A stretch of 33,735 bases of DNA from G020353115 sp964389685 (GTDB lineage: Bacteria > Bacteroidota > Bacteroidia > Bacteroidales > VadinHA17): positions 1 to 33,735 of the forward strand of contig CAYMFM010000041.1 of the NCBI GenBank assembly GCA_964389685.1, read 5' to 3'. The position numbers and the translations under genes were made by a program. Shown one piece after another: positions 16,474-23,978 of this stretch. The notes beneath the pieces are model-generated. The model saw only the letters and a program-made list of their open reading frames with translations, was not told where the DNA came from and did not search any database. How positions within the stretch are numbered: the first letter of the stretch is position 1; each line of letters starts with the position of its first letter.

Positions 16474-16516
16474 AATCTATCTATCCATTACCATTAGGGA
16501 AGTAGATAGATGGATT
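16474..16516. repeat. Conserved hairpin of the island, copy 1
   Basis: Arms AATCTATCTATCCA and TAGATAGATGGATT pair at 12 of 14 positions around a loop containing TTAGGGA. Related hairpins occur at 19514 and 20733. Read on the minus strand it is followed by TTTTTATT, so it could be a terminator for the lost minus-strand gene at 16533. Confidence 0.6.
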
Positions 16517-16532
16517 TATAGCATTCCGGTTT

Positions 16533-16604
16533 TTAATCCACAATAACATTCTGACTTTCTTGGATTTGTTCTTTTATTGCCATAATTTTATTTAGATAAA
16601 CCAA
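16533..16604 (-). pseudogene. Tail fragment of a lost minus-strand gene, copy 1
   Basis: On the minus strand the frame ends NKIMAIKEQIQESQNVIVD and then TAA. A homologous tail (NKITAIGQQIQGLQFVIDE, then TGA) is at 19572. Both are followed by the same hairpin. The conserved peptide suggests the 3' end of a real gene family now lost at both sites. Its identity is unknown; a restriction-modification subunit is only a guess. Confidence 0.5.
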
Positions 16605-16672
16605 CACTGTAAGCGACTATTTTGAAAAAATCGGCAACGTCGTTATTTGCTCGTTTATCCAACATTAACAAA

Positions 16673-19396
16673 ATGAAAAAAGAGATTACAATAATCCTAG
16701 AAGACAATAATTCGTTTAAAAAAGGAAATTGTTTTGAAAACCTTGTTAGAAATATCCTTGAAACACAAAGGTATGACGTTCATTCAGATATCAACTACAC
16801 GGGCATGGAAATTGATTTGATCGCCAATCATAAAGATAGAAATGAGACAATATATGTTGAATGTAAAGCAAAAGAAAAAGTCTCATCCGATGAGATTTCA
16901 AAATTTGCATTTAATGTACAGCATAAAAAAGTAAATAATGGACTTTTCATTAGGACAAAGGAGTTAGCACATCAAGCAAGGGGGTTGGTTGAAGAAATGA
17001 AAACCGATTCTGATAAAAGATACGAAAATTTGACATTTTTTGAACCTGAAAAGATAATTAATCTACTTCAAGACTCTGGATTTATTCAAAAACAATCCAC
17101 AATTGACGAATCTCAGATTGGAAAAGAAATATTAGCTGTTACCTACTTTGGTGATTTATATATTCTAATCCTAAAGGATAGTTTAGTCTCAATACCTACT
17201 AAAGCCGTAATAATAAATGCAGATGGAAAGGGAACAAGATTGAAACAGAAAGAAATTAATATTCTTAAAAAACAAGTTCTGGAGATTGCTGATTTAGAAA
17301 TTGTTCAACATGATGATTTTATTAAAGAAGGAAATGATACTAAATTCAAACTAGAACAAAAAACTATAGATATAGAAAGCATTTCAGAAGTACAAGAAAG
17401 TGAAAATTGGTATGATTACTTACCAGCATCAACTCAGCATTTTGTAGGACGTGATGAAGTGAGAACAGAAATTCTTCATTTTTTTGATCGGGTCCAGAGT
17501 AATTCTTCGCAGAGACGAATTTTCTATCTCACTGGAAAATCAGGTTGGGGGAAGAGTTCACTAGTTGCAGAACTAAGAGGGAGAACTAGAAATAAATTTT
17601 ATAAAAACAAATATTATGTAACTGCTATTGACTCTCGAAGCGCCCTTTCATCAAATTTTGTTGCACTCGCTTTCGAGCGACTAATTAGAAATGCAGTAAG
17701 AGATTTATTCATTGAAAAGGATTTATTTACTAAAAACATCTCGTTTAATTCTAGCTATGACATTCTTGAATCCGAAAGTATTAAAGCATTATTCAAAAAT
17801 TTGAATGTACAAGGGAAGGTACTAATCCTGATTTTTGATCAGTTTGAGGATGTGTTTCGGAAAAAAGGACTGTTTAAAGCCTTCTATAAATTTCTTACGG
17901 ATACAACTGATTCTGGCATTAATTTGATCGTTGGCTTTTCTTGGAAAACAGAAATTTTAATTCCAAGTGAGAATGAAGCTTATCATTATTGGCAGCAGTC
18001 TAAGGAACAAGCTGTACATTTTACAGTTCCAGAATTTGGATCAAAAGAAATCAATCAACTTATAAATCAGCTTGAAAACAGTATCGGAAAAATCGACAAT
18101 AGCTTAAAAAGGAGAATAGTAGAAAGTTCACAGGGGTTTCCATGGTTAGTCAAAAAATTATGTATCCATGTTTATGATCAGGTCAAATCAGGGAAAAAGA
18201 AACAAGAGTTGTTAGATGAAAACCTGAATTTTCAGTTCTTATTCAGCAAAGACCTTGAGGCTTTAACTGATGAAGAAATAAAATACTTAAAATACATTGC
18301 ACAACGTGCATTCGATGGTAACTTCTTTGAAGCAAGTGAAGTGAATGATATTATACCAGAAAACATTATAAATTCTTTGAGAGATGACAAAAGATTAATA
18401 ATAAGATCGGGGCTTAACTATAACATTTATTGGGATGTGTTCAGAGACTATTTAGTAACTGGGAACGTTCCTGAAATAGGTGAAAGTTATATTATCAGAT
18501 CATCTCCAAATTCTAGTCAAGAAATTTTTTTGCTTTTTTCTAAAAATACACAACTTACTTCTAAGGAGATACAAAAGTCTTTGAAAAAAAATGTCACCAT
18601 ACAAACCATTGAGAACTGTATTATTGATTTAAGAAGTTTAGGAGTGCTTAAGAAAACCGAAACAGAGGATTCATTCGAGTTAACATCTGCAATTACAAAT
18701 ATTAGTTATAAAGGATTTCGAGAATTTATTACGGAAAGACTTAAATCAAATACAGTTTATTTAAAAGCGAAAAAAATCAAGGGTGCCATTTCAAATGAGC
18801 AAATCATAAAAGTCCTAAAGGATATTTTCAAAGGTTATTCTTTTCAGGATAGAACATGGAAAACCTATTCTAACTATTTTTTAAATTGGTTTGATTTCTC
18901 TGACCTTGATATTTCTAATAAGGTTATTCTAATAGGTAAAGGGAAAAGTAAGAAAGTAACATTTTACAAAAATATTGAAAAAAAGAGAAAAGAGACTATA
19001 CTTAGAAATTCGCCCGATCAAATAGTACAAGCAGTTAAAAGACTTGATGCTCAAAATTTAGATTCTTTGCCAGCATCAATATTAAGGGACTTAGCTCTTC
19101 TTGACCTTATAATATATGATAATGAGTATTTTTCACCAAAGCAGGACCTACTTAGAATATTAAACACTTCTGAAATAGTATGTGGAATTTTGGCAACAAA
19201 TTGTTTGAATCTACTGAAGATTAAACTTGTTTATGATTATGTCTTAGTAACGAGAAAAAAAATAACGGCAAATGACATTATTAGTAATTGCTCAGAAGTT
19301 TTTGATAAATCACTTAAAAAATCTTCTAAGCAGATATATGCTACAGGAATTTTAAAATGGGCTCACTTCTGTAAAAAACACGTTGTACAAAAATAA
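16673..19396 (+). CDS. Mrr-type nuclease / STAND ATPase fusion, candidate antiphage protein
   Basis: The 907-residue protein starts at the ATG of MKKEITIILED; an upstream TTG at 16622 is less likely. An N-terminal Mrr-like PD-(D/E)XK nuclease (about 10-135) shows GNCFENLVRNIL, GMEIDLIA (D48) and YVECKA (E63, K65). A linker domain follows. A STAND-type P-loop ATPase begins at FVGRDEVRTEIL (about 257), with Walker A GKSGWGKSS (288-296) and Walker B LILIFDQFED (D389). Winged-helix and helical regions make up the C-terminal 450 residues, with no repeats I recognise. The layout of effector nuclease, STAND switch and C-terminal sensor is that of antiviral Avs proteins; a role in sensing phage and cutting DNA is inferred. 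It is flanked by two copies of the island hairpin and appears monocistronic. Confidence 0.8.
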   Translation: MKKEITIILEDNNSFKKGNCFENLVRNILETQRYDVHSDINYTGMEIDLIANHKDRNETIYVECKAKEKVSSDEISKFAFNVQHKKVNNGLFIRTKELAHQARGLVEEMKTDSDKRYENLTFFEPEKIINLLQDSGFIQKQSTIDESQIGKEILAVTYFGDLYILILKDSLVSIPTKAVIINADGKGTRLKQKEINILKKQVLEIADLEIVQHDDFIKEGNDTKFKLEQKTIDIESISEVQESENWYDYLPASTQHFVGRDEVRTEILHFFDRVQSNSSQRRIFYLTGKSGWGKSSLVAELRGRTRNKFYKNKYYVTAIDSRSALSSNFVALAFERLIRNAVRDLFIEKDLFTKNISFNSSYDILESESIKALFKNLNVQGKVLILIFDQFEDVFRKKGLFKAFYKFLTDTTDSGINLIVGFSWKTEILIPSENEAYHYWQQSKEQAVHFTVPEFGSKEINQLINQLENSIGKIDNSLKRRIVESSQGFPWLVKKLCIHVYDQVKSGKKKQELLDENLNFQFLFSKDLEALTDEEIKYLKYIAQRAFDGNFFEASEVNDIIPENIINSLRDDKRLIIRSGLNYNIYWDVFRDYLVTGNVPEIGESYIIRSSPNSSQEIFLLFSKNTQLTSKEIQKSLKKNVTIQTIENCIIDLRSLGVLKKTETEDSFELTSAITNISYKGFREFITERLKSNTVYLKAKKIKGAISNEQIIKVLKDIFKGYSFQDRTWKTYSNYFLNWFDFSDLDISNKVILIGKGKSKKVTFYKNIEKKRKETILRNSPDQIVQAVKRLDAQNLDSLPASILRDLALLDLIIYDNEYFSPKQDLLRILNTSEIVCGILATNCLNLLKIKLVYDYVLVTRKKITANDIISNCSEVFDKSLKKSSKQIYATGILKWAHFCKKHVVQK

Positions 19397-19513
19397 ATAA
19401 CCTACATTAAAACGCAGTATAACCAAACCGTTTTGTGCCATTAATCGAAAGCTCATTAGCCCTTCAGGGTTTCGCTAAAACATATTAATCAATCTGAACG
19501 AATAAATTACAAT

Positions 19514-19554
19514 ATCCATCTATCTAATCTTCTTAGGAGGTAAGATAGATGGAT
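19514..19554. repeat. Conserved hairpin of the island, copy 2
   Basis: ATCCATCTATCT (19514-19525) and AGATAGATGGAT (19543-19554) are perfect 12-bp complements. The loop includes TCTTCTTAGG, identical to the loop of copy 3 at 20733. The upstream 45 bp also resemble those before copy 3. Confidence 0.75.
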
Positions 19555-19571
19555 TTTAAAATCTCCCCTAT

Positions 19572-19645
19572 TCATTCATCAATAACAAACTGAAGTCCTT
19601 GGATTTGTTGCCCAATTGCCGTAATTTTATTGTAGAAAAAAAACC
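19572..19645 (-). pseudogene. Tail fragment of a lost minus-strand gene, copy 2
   Basis: On the minus strand NKITAIGQQIQGLQFVIDE and TGA are homologous in frame to the tail at 16533. The DNA blocks CTTGGATTTGTT and TAATTTTATT are shared between the two. The mix of conserved and changed codons suggests two diverged gene copies rather than a recent duplication. Confidence 0.5.
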
Positions 19646-19766
19646 AACTGAACCGTAAAAGGAATTTTACCCAACACCCCTGTGTTTTATAGATTCATTA
19701 TCTCAGTTAAATGGTGAATTTATAAGTAAGCTGGTCGTAATATCTGAGTCCTAATTAATATATAGT

Positions 19767-20180
19767 ATGGATACTGAAAAAATAAAACATTTAGAGTTCA
19801 TTCAGAACGTTATTACAAGGTTGAATACTAATTCTTATCAGATAAAAGGATGGGCAGTAACAATTGTTGCAGCTGCATTAGCCTTATTTGCTTCAACACA
19901 AAAATCTGATTTTATCCTCGTTGGTATTTTCTCTTCGGTTCTTTTTTGGCTAATGGATGGATATTGCTTAACTCAAGAAAGAAAATTTAGAGGATTATAC
20001 AATGATGTCGCAGGTATTTCAGATGAACCTAAAAGCTTGAAACCTTTTGAGATGAATCCTAATTTATACAAAAAAGGTTATTATGCTTTCTGGAATGGTT
20101 TATGGGCAAAAACAATATGGATAGTTTATTTGTTCATAATTCTTTTATTGTTAGGTATTTATACTTATATTAAAACATAA
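19767..20180 (+). CDS. Small three-helix membrane protein paired with a TIR gene
   Basis: The 137-residue protein has an N-terminal amphipathic helix (KIKHLEFIQNVITRLNTNS), two close membrane segments (about 27-45 and 48-66, ending FWLMDGYCLTQERKFRGLY), a soluble loop, and a third segment (about 112-134). The first half resembles 2TM effectors of the SLATT type that accompany nucleotide-signalling defence systems, though I cannot assign the family firmly. It is 4 bp upstream of the ThsB-like TIR gene and clearly in one operon with it. By analogy it would be a membrane effector opened by a signal made by the TIR protein. That is inference. Confidence 0.72.
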   Translation: MDTEKIKHLEFIQNVITRLNTNSYQIKGWAVTIVAAALALFASTQKSDFILVGIFSSVLFWLMDGYCLTQERKFRGLYNDVAGISDEPKSLKPFEMNPNLYKKGYYAFWNGLWAKTIWIVYLFIILLLLGIYTYIKT

Positions 20181-20184
20181 AAAA

Positions 20185-20679
20185 ATGGCAAAACGACAGG
20201 TATTTTATAGCTTTCATTATCAACCTGATAATTGGAGAGCATCACAAGTAAGAAATATAGGTATTGTTGAAGGTAACAAACCTGTTTCTGACAATGACTG
20301 GGAAGATGTCAAAAAAGGAGGAGACAAAGCAATTCAGAAATGGATTGATGATAACATGAAGTATCGTTCTTGTACAATTGTTCTTGTTGGAGAAAATACA
20401 GCAGGCAGAAAATGGATAAAATACGAAATTGAAAAGTCTTGGAATGATTATAAAGGAGTTGTTGGAATACATATTCATGGGCTGCAAGACAGTAATCAAA
20501 AGCAGTCAAAAAAAGGAAGAAATCCCTTTGATGATATTACAGTTGATAGTAAGAAATTATCAAACATTGTTAAGTGTTACGACACCCCTTACATTTCAAG
20601 TAATTATGTTTATGATCATATTAAAGAAAATCTTGAAAAATGGATTGAAGAAGCAATTCAGATCAGAAATAATTATTAA
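20185..20679 (+). CDS. ThsB-type TIR-domain protein (DUF1863)
   Basis: The 164-residue protein matches the Thoeris ThsB / DUF1863 TIR-like family along its length. MAKRQVFYSFHYQPDNWRAS is the family's first strand (Bacillus ThsB begins MAKRVFFSFHYQ, from memory). WEDVKKGGDKAIQKWI, SCTIVLVGENTAGRKWIKYEI and GIHIHGLQDS follow. E81 in KYEIEKSW is the likely catalytic Glu of the NAD-processing site. In Thoeris, ThsB senses phage and makes a cyclic ADP-ribose isomer that activates ThsA. No ThsA-like gene is present here; instead a membrane protein lies 4 bp upstream. A spacer with the island hairpin follows. Confidence 0.85.
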   Translation: MAKRQVFYSFHYQPDNWRASQVRNIGIVEGNKPVSDNDWEDVKKGGDKAIQKWIDDNMKYRSCTIVLVGENTAGRKWIKYEIEKSWNDYKGVVGIHIHGLQDSNQKQSKKGRNPFDDITVDSKKLSNIVKCYDTPYISSNYVYDHIKENLEKWIEEAIQIRNNY

Positions 20680-20732
20680 AACGCTACACGCAACACCACA
20701 TATTAATCAATATGACCTGATTAAAATAACAT

Positions 20733-20769
20733 ATCCATCTATCCAGTCTTCTTAGGGAGATAGATGGAT
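20733..20769. repeat. Conserved hairpin of the island, copy 3
   Basis: ATCCATCTATC (20733-20743) and GATAGATGGAT (20759-20769) are perfect 11-bp complements around a loop with TCTTCTTAGGG. The leader ACATATTAATCAAT is shared with copy 2. It lies 24 bp before the uracil-DNA-glycosylase-like gene, and no gene-tail remnant follows this copy. Confidence 0.72.
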
Positions 20770-20793
20770 GGATAGCAATAAATATCTAAAAAG

Positions 20794-21441
20794 ATGAGCG
20801 AATTTGGATACCCTGAATCGTGTATTTTATGTAAAAGCTTTGATAACTGCTTAGAAAAGAATATTAACCTTCATGTTAAACCGTACCATCAAGAAGGGAA
20901 TCATTTTCGTTTGATGTTAATCGGTCAAGACCCTACAATTTTCTACAAGTCAGAAAGAGTCCATCAAGTACTGATGTTTGATAAGGAGACTGGACAACTT
21001 AAACGATGGTTAAAGAAGTTGTTTGAGCCAGAGGACCTTTCAAGTTTTACTATATATGCAACAAATATCGTAAAATGCACCTTCCCAAAACCACCATCTA
21101 CATATAGAGGAAAGAATTTCTTGTTACCATATTTTGAGAATTGCAAACAATACTTAATAAAAGAAGTTACTCATTTTAAACCTACGCTTGTGCTTACATT
21201 AGGAGAACCTGCAAATAGATACTTTACTACTCTTTTTAACAATTCTGATATGATAGGTGATAAGATGCAAGAAGCATTCGGAATGAAAAGTGATTTCTTC
21301 GAAGCCATGATCGGTAATCTGAAATTTCTTTATTCACCTTGTCTACATATTAAAACTTTTCGTGTTGCCGAAGTATATGGGGAACGGGTGGAAAACTTTA
21401 AAACTGCATTGAAGAAAACACTTTTGGATTCACTTAGGTAG
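20794..21441 (+). CDS. Uracil-DNA-glycosylase-like protein with Fe-S cysteines
   Basis: The 215-residue protein belongs to the UDG superfamily, closest to the iron-sulfur families 4/5. Motif A appears as LIGQDPT (42-48) and a motif B-like loop as SPCLHIKTFRVAE (181-193). C10, C13, C95 (TNIVKC) and C117 follow the four-cysteine cluster pattern of family 4. LVLTLGEPANRYF fits the conserved LGxxA strand. These enzymes remove uracil from DNA. Family 4 usually has GExPG and HPS, and here both motifs are altered, so the substrate may differ. It sits alone in a defence island, where UDG-like proteins may act on modified phage DNA; this is inference. Confidence 0.78.
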   Translation: MSEFGYPESCILCKSFDNCLEKNINLHVKPYHQEGNHFRLMLIGQDPTIFYKSERVHQVLMFDKETGQLKRWLKKLFEPEDLSSFTIYATNIVKCTFPKPPSTYRGKNFLLPYFENCKQYLIKEVTHFKPTLVLTLGEPANRYFTTLFNNSDMIGDKMQEAFGMKSDFFEAMIGNLKFLYSPCLHIKTFRVAEVYGERVENFKTALKKTLLDSLR

Positions 21442-21679
21442 TTTATGAAAAGTGGTCTTTATACCTTGCATAATAGCATTCTACACAGTGGTAATTTGAT
21501 AAATTGAAATAGTAAAGTTTTAGATTTCAAGAAAAAATACTTTAACCCAATAGATTCATTCATTATGATTTTTTTGAAGTCCGTTCTTTACCCTTTCAAG
21601 AAACAAATATCGAGAGCCATAAAGATCGTTCTTATAATGGTTAAACAAGTTTTTCATCGAATTATTAAAAAAAAAGGTG

Positions 21680-22630
21680 ATGGATGATTCAACGAAAATT
21701 AGGCTATTAAGAATGATTTGTGATAATGACATAAATGTTCAAATTGAAAATTTGCAAAATGTGTTAGAAATATGTGAAACCATTCAATACTTGAGGGTTA
21801 TGAAAAATGACTCGTTCAGTACAAGAATAATGCATGATAACAACTTATTATATCAAAAATCATATTTACACGGCCGCTCAATTCTAACACTTTCTAAAGG
21901 ATTACTGATAAAGAACAAGGAGTTAAATATTAATCAAATCATTTCTGATCCACTTAGTATTAATGTACTTTTTCGGGCACTTCTTGAGACCTACTTAACT
22001 TTTTATCATATAAATTTTGCCTCAACTAAGGAAGAAATAGAAATAATACATCTAATTTGGGATATACATGGGTTATACCAAAGACAGAGAATTAAATTTG
22101 TTGATGAAGATAATCCTTTGTATGCAATGAACTTGAAAAAGTTGAAAGAGGACAAACTATATATTGATCGACTAATCCTTAAATTGAAGGAATCGTCTAT
22201 TTATAGTAATCTAACAGAAGAAAAGCAAAATTCATTAATAGGATTGTTAAAAAGGGATTGGAAGATTTCTTTTCATGACTCCTCTTATAAGAGAAATTCT
22301 TATCATCAAATATTAGAATCACTTAAAATCCAAAATGAATTATTTAAGAATATCTATAATAATCTTTCCTGGTCTGCACATTCAACCAGTGTAATAATAG
22401 CTCAATTCAAAAACTTATGGGACCAAGATAGAAGTGACATTCTCTTTTTAAAAAATGCATTGCTACTATCTAACTCATTTCTTTCTTTCATGACAGTGGA
22501 CATGATAAAAAACGATAATGACTATTATCCTTGTTATAAAAGGTTATCAAATAGTGATAAAGATTTGCTTAACTATTATAATTACTTCTTTAGAGGGGAT
22601 GACCGCACAATCGAAAAGGTTGATAAATGA
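21680..22630 (+). CDS. DUF5677-like helical protein of unknown function
   Basis: The 316-residue protein starts at an ATG preceded by an A-rich stretch and GGTG; a GTG three bases upstream is also possible. It is all-helical, with no signal or clear membrane segment. LFRALLETYLTFYHINFAS (about 103-121) and NLSWSAHSTS (about 230-240) resemble the R-x-x-x-E and H motifs of DUF5677/HEPN-like proteins. No function can be stated. It is AT-rich like its neighbours and separated from them by 240-bp and 180-bp spacers in which I see nothing, so it is probably transcribed alone. Confidence 0.65.
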   Translation: MDDSTKIRLLRMICDNDINVQIENLQNVLEICETIQYLRVMKNDSFSTRIMHDNNLLYQKSYLHGRSILTLSKGLLIKNKELNINQIISDPLSINVLFRALLETYLTFYHINFASTKEEIEIIHLIWDIHGLYQRQRIKFVDEDNPLYAMNLKKLKEDKLYIDRLILKLKESSIYSNLTEEKQNSLIGLLKRDWKISFHDSSYKRNSYHQILESLKIQNELFKNIYNNLSWSAHSTSVIIAQFKNLWDQDRSDILFLKNALLLSNSFLSFMTVDMIKNDNDYYPCYKRLSNSDKDLLNYYNYFFRGDDRTIEKVDK

Positions 22631-22808
22631 GATAATTAATTGTAAATGAATAAGGAAAGTTTATTAATATGGAACGTTTAACTATAAGAAGTGATGATTT
22701 TGTCTCTGATCATTTTAACAGATAGAAATCATTTTGAATCAGATTCCTTAATTTTATCATTGTAAACATTCTCAGGAGGATCATACAAATTTTCAAAAGC
22801 TGATTATA

Positions 22809-23807
22809 TTGTCAAATACAACAAATACTGATACTTATCCAGTAGTTTTATTTCCAACAATAATGAGTGCTATGAAACTTGATGAAGGAGATTATTCGAT
22901 GTTCTCAAATGATCTTGAGCTTCATTTTTGTTCTGAACTTTATCAAGTTCTTCCAAATAGAGTAAAATGTCATAATAGGATAAGTGGGAATGGAATGAAG
23001 TATTACCCCGATATTGCATACGTTGATTCTGAAAAAGATATTATGATTGATATTGAAATCGACGAGCCATACTCACATAGTGGAATTCCAACTCATTATT
23101 TTAATGTACCAGAAGATAAACGAAGGGACGAGTTTTTTATATCGCACGGTTGGCATGTAATAAGATTTTCTGAGCTGCAAATAATCAAATATCCAAACAA
23201 ATGTATTGACATTGTTATAACTTTAATTCGCTTTATTAACAATCAGTCATCAGAAACGCTTCTTAAACAAAAGATTAAAGGAATAGAACACCAGAAATGG
23301 GATTTTGATGATTCCATTAGGTATATTAAAGAAGAAAAAAGAGATTATTATGATTTTGAAGAGGAAGAGATTACAACAAATAGCAAACAGGTCGTTGAGG
23401 TATATAAGGAACCTTTTAGTTATGCTGACCTCTTGATCCAAAGAAATTTTAAAACATTTAATGAATCTACTGAAATCATTTTTATTCCGTTCTTTATTAG
23501 TAATATAAAAATACATTTAGAGAATAATGAAAAAATGATCTACCTGAAATGTATTCATTCTATAGAAACTATTGATGTTGATGGAAGAATAGTAAGAGTG
23601 ACAAGATTTAGTAGATTCCCTAAATATGAGATATTTGAGAAAAATGATTATGAATTATTTGAAAAGGTGAAAAATGTGAAAAAGGAAAATAAAAGAGTTG
23701 GATTTGAATCTGAAGTATATGACCAACTATCCTATTATGGTATAATATTGTATGGCGAAATGAAAGATTATCATAATCATACGCTTAAATGGAAAGAAAT
23801 GCAGTAA
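22809..23807 (+). CDS. Vsr/DUF559-fold PD-(D/E)XK nuclease-like protein
   Basis: The 332-residue protein has an N-terminal nuclease-like core: KYYPDIAYVD (D68), then IMIDIEIDEPY (E83, D85), and RRDEFFISHGWHVIRFSE (about 105-122). This is the pattern of the very-short-patch-repair/DUF559 branch of PD-(D/E)XK enzymes. The C-terminal 180 residues are acidic, Lys-rich and unrecognised. The reading frame opens with TTG at 22809; the first ATG (22863) would cut into conserved-looking sequence, so the start is unsure. A nuclease role is inferred from motifs. It lies alone between the DUF5677-like gene and a restriction-system scar. Confidence 0.68.
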   Translation: MSNTTNTDTYPVVLFPTIMSAMKLDEGDYSMFSNDLELHFCSELYQVLPNRVKCHNRISGNGMKYYPDIAYVDSEKDIMIDIEIDEPYSHSGIPTHYFNVPEDKRRDEFFISHGWHVIRFSELQIIKYPNKCIDIVITLIRFINNQSSETLLKQKIKGIEHQKWDFDDSIRYIKEEKRDYYDFEEEEITTNSKQVVEVYKEPFSYADLLIQRNFKTFNESTEIIFIPFFISNIKIHLENNEKMIYLKCIHSIETIDVDGRIVRVTRFSRFPKYEIFEKNDYELFEKVKNVKKENKRVGFESEVYDQLSYYGIILYGEMKDYHNHTLKWKEMQ

Positions 23808-23824
23808 TCATTAGTTATTGATAA

Positions 23825-23872
23825 ATGCCCGAAAAAGAAGCCAAAGCTCGGATTAAAATAAACAAGTTATAG
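23825..23872 (+). pseudogene. Scar: first 15 codons of an hsdR-like gene
   Basis: ATG at 23825 opens MPEKEAKARIKINKL and then meets a stop. This is the start of type I restriction R subunits common in Bacteroidota (EAxxRIKINKLLE). The expected continuation is replaced, in another frame, by the end of an hsdS-like gene. Confidence 0.5.
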
Positions 23873-23925
23873 AAACTTTCGAGCAAAAAATCAAAGATCG
23901 AATCGCAAAGGTTTGGGGGGAGTAG
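23857..23925 (+). pseudogene. Scar: last codons of an hsdS-like gene
   Basis: The frame reads VIETFEQKIKDRIAKVWGE and then TAG, which resembles the C-terminus of type I specificity (HsdS) subunits. It overlaps the hsdR-like start at AAACAAG. The rest of a type I operon seems to have been deleted between these points. After it, a frame reading VAVAHKILTNIVLYK resembles an IS110 transposase end but is too short to claim. Confidence 0.55.
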
Positions 23926-23978
23926 CAGTTGCACATAAAATACTGACAAATATTGTGTTGTATAAATGACCATTAGTC

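Larger units (their letters stand above)
19397..19766. other. Spacer with hairpin and gene-tail remnant
   Basis: This 370-bp spacer contains the hairpin at 19514, the minus-strand tail at 19572 and otherwise AT-rich DNA. TTAAAACGC appears shortly after the stop of the preceding gene and again after the TIR gene (about 20676). ACATATTAATCAAT before the hairpin is also shared with the spacer at 20699. Confidence 0.5.

Noticed and set aside
16622..16672. Upstream TTG start for the STAND protein
   Set aside because: The ATG at 16673 begins a natural MKKEITIILED N-terminus; the upstream codons add a basic peptide without family similarity.
19397..20790. Integron attC sites between the defence genes
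   Set aside because: TTAAAACGC occurs after two genes and the spacers hold hairpins, but the paired RYYYAAC/GTTRRRY boxes of attC and any integrase are missing.
22669..22725. 18-codon open frame (MERLTIRSDDFVSDHFNR)
   Set aside because: Too short, with no recognisable family; it may be a remnant but nothing supports it.
23926..23971. IS110 transposase tail (VAVAHKILTNIVLYK)
   Set aside because: About 15 codons of weak similarity, with no preceding coding sequence to confirm it.
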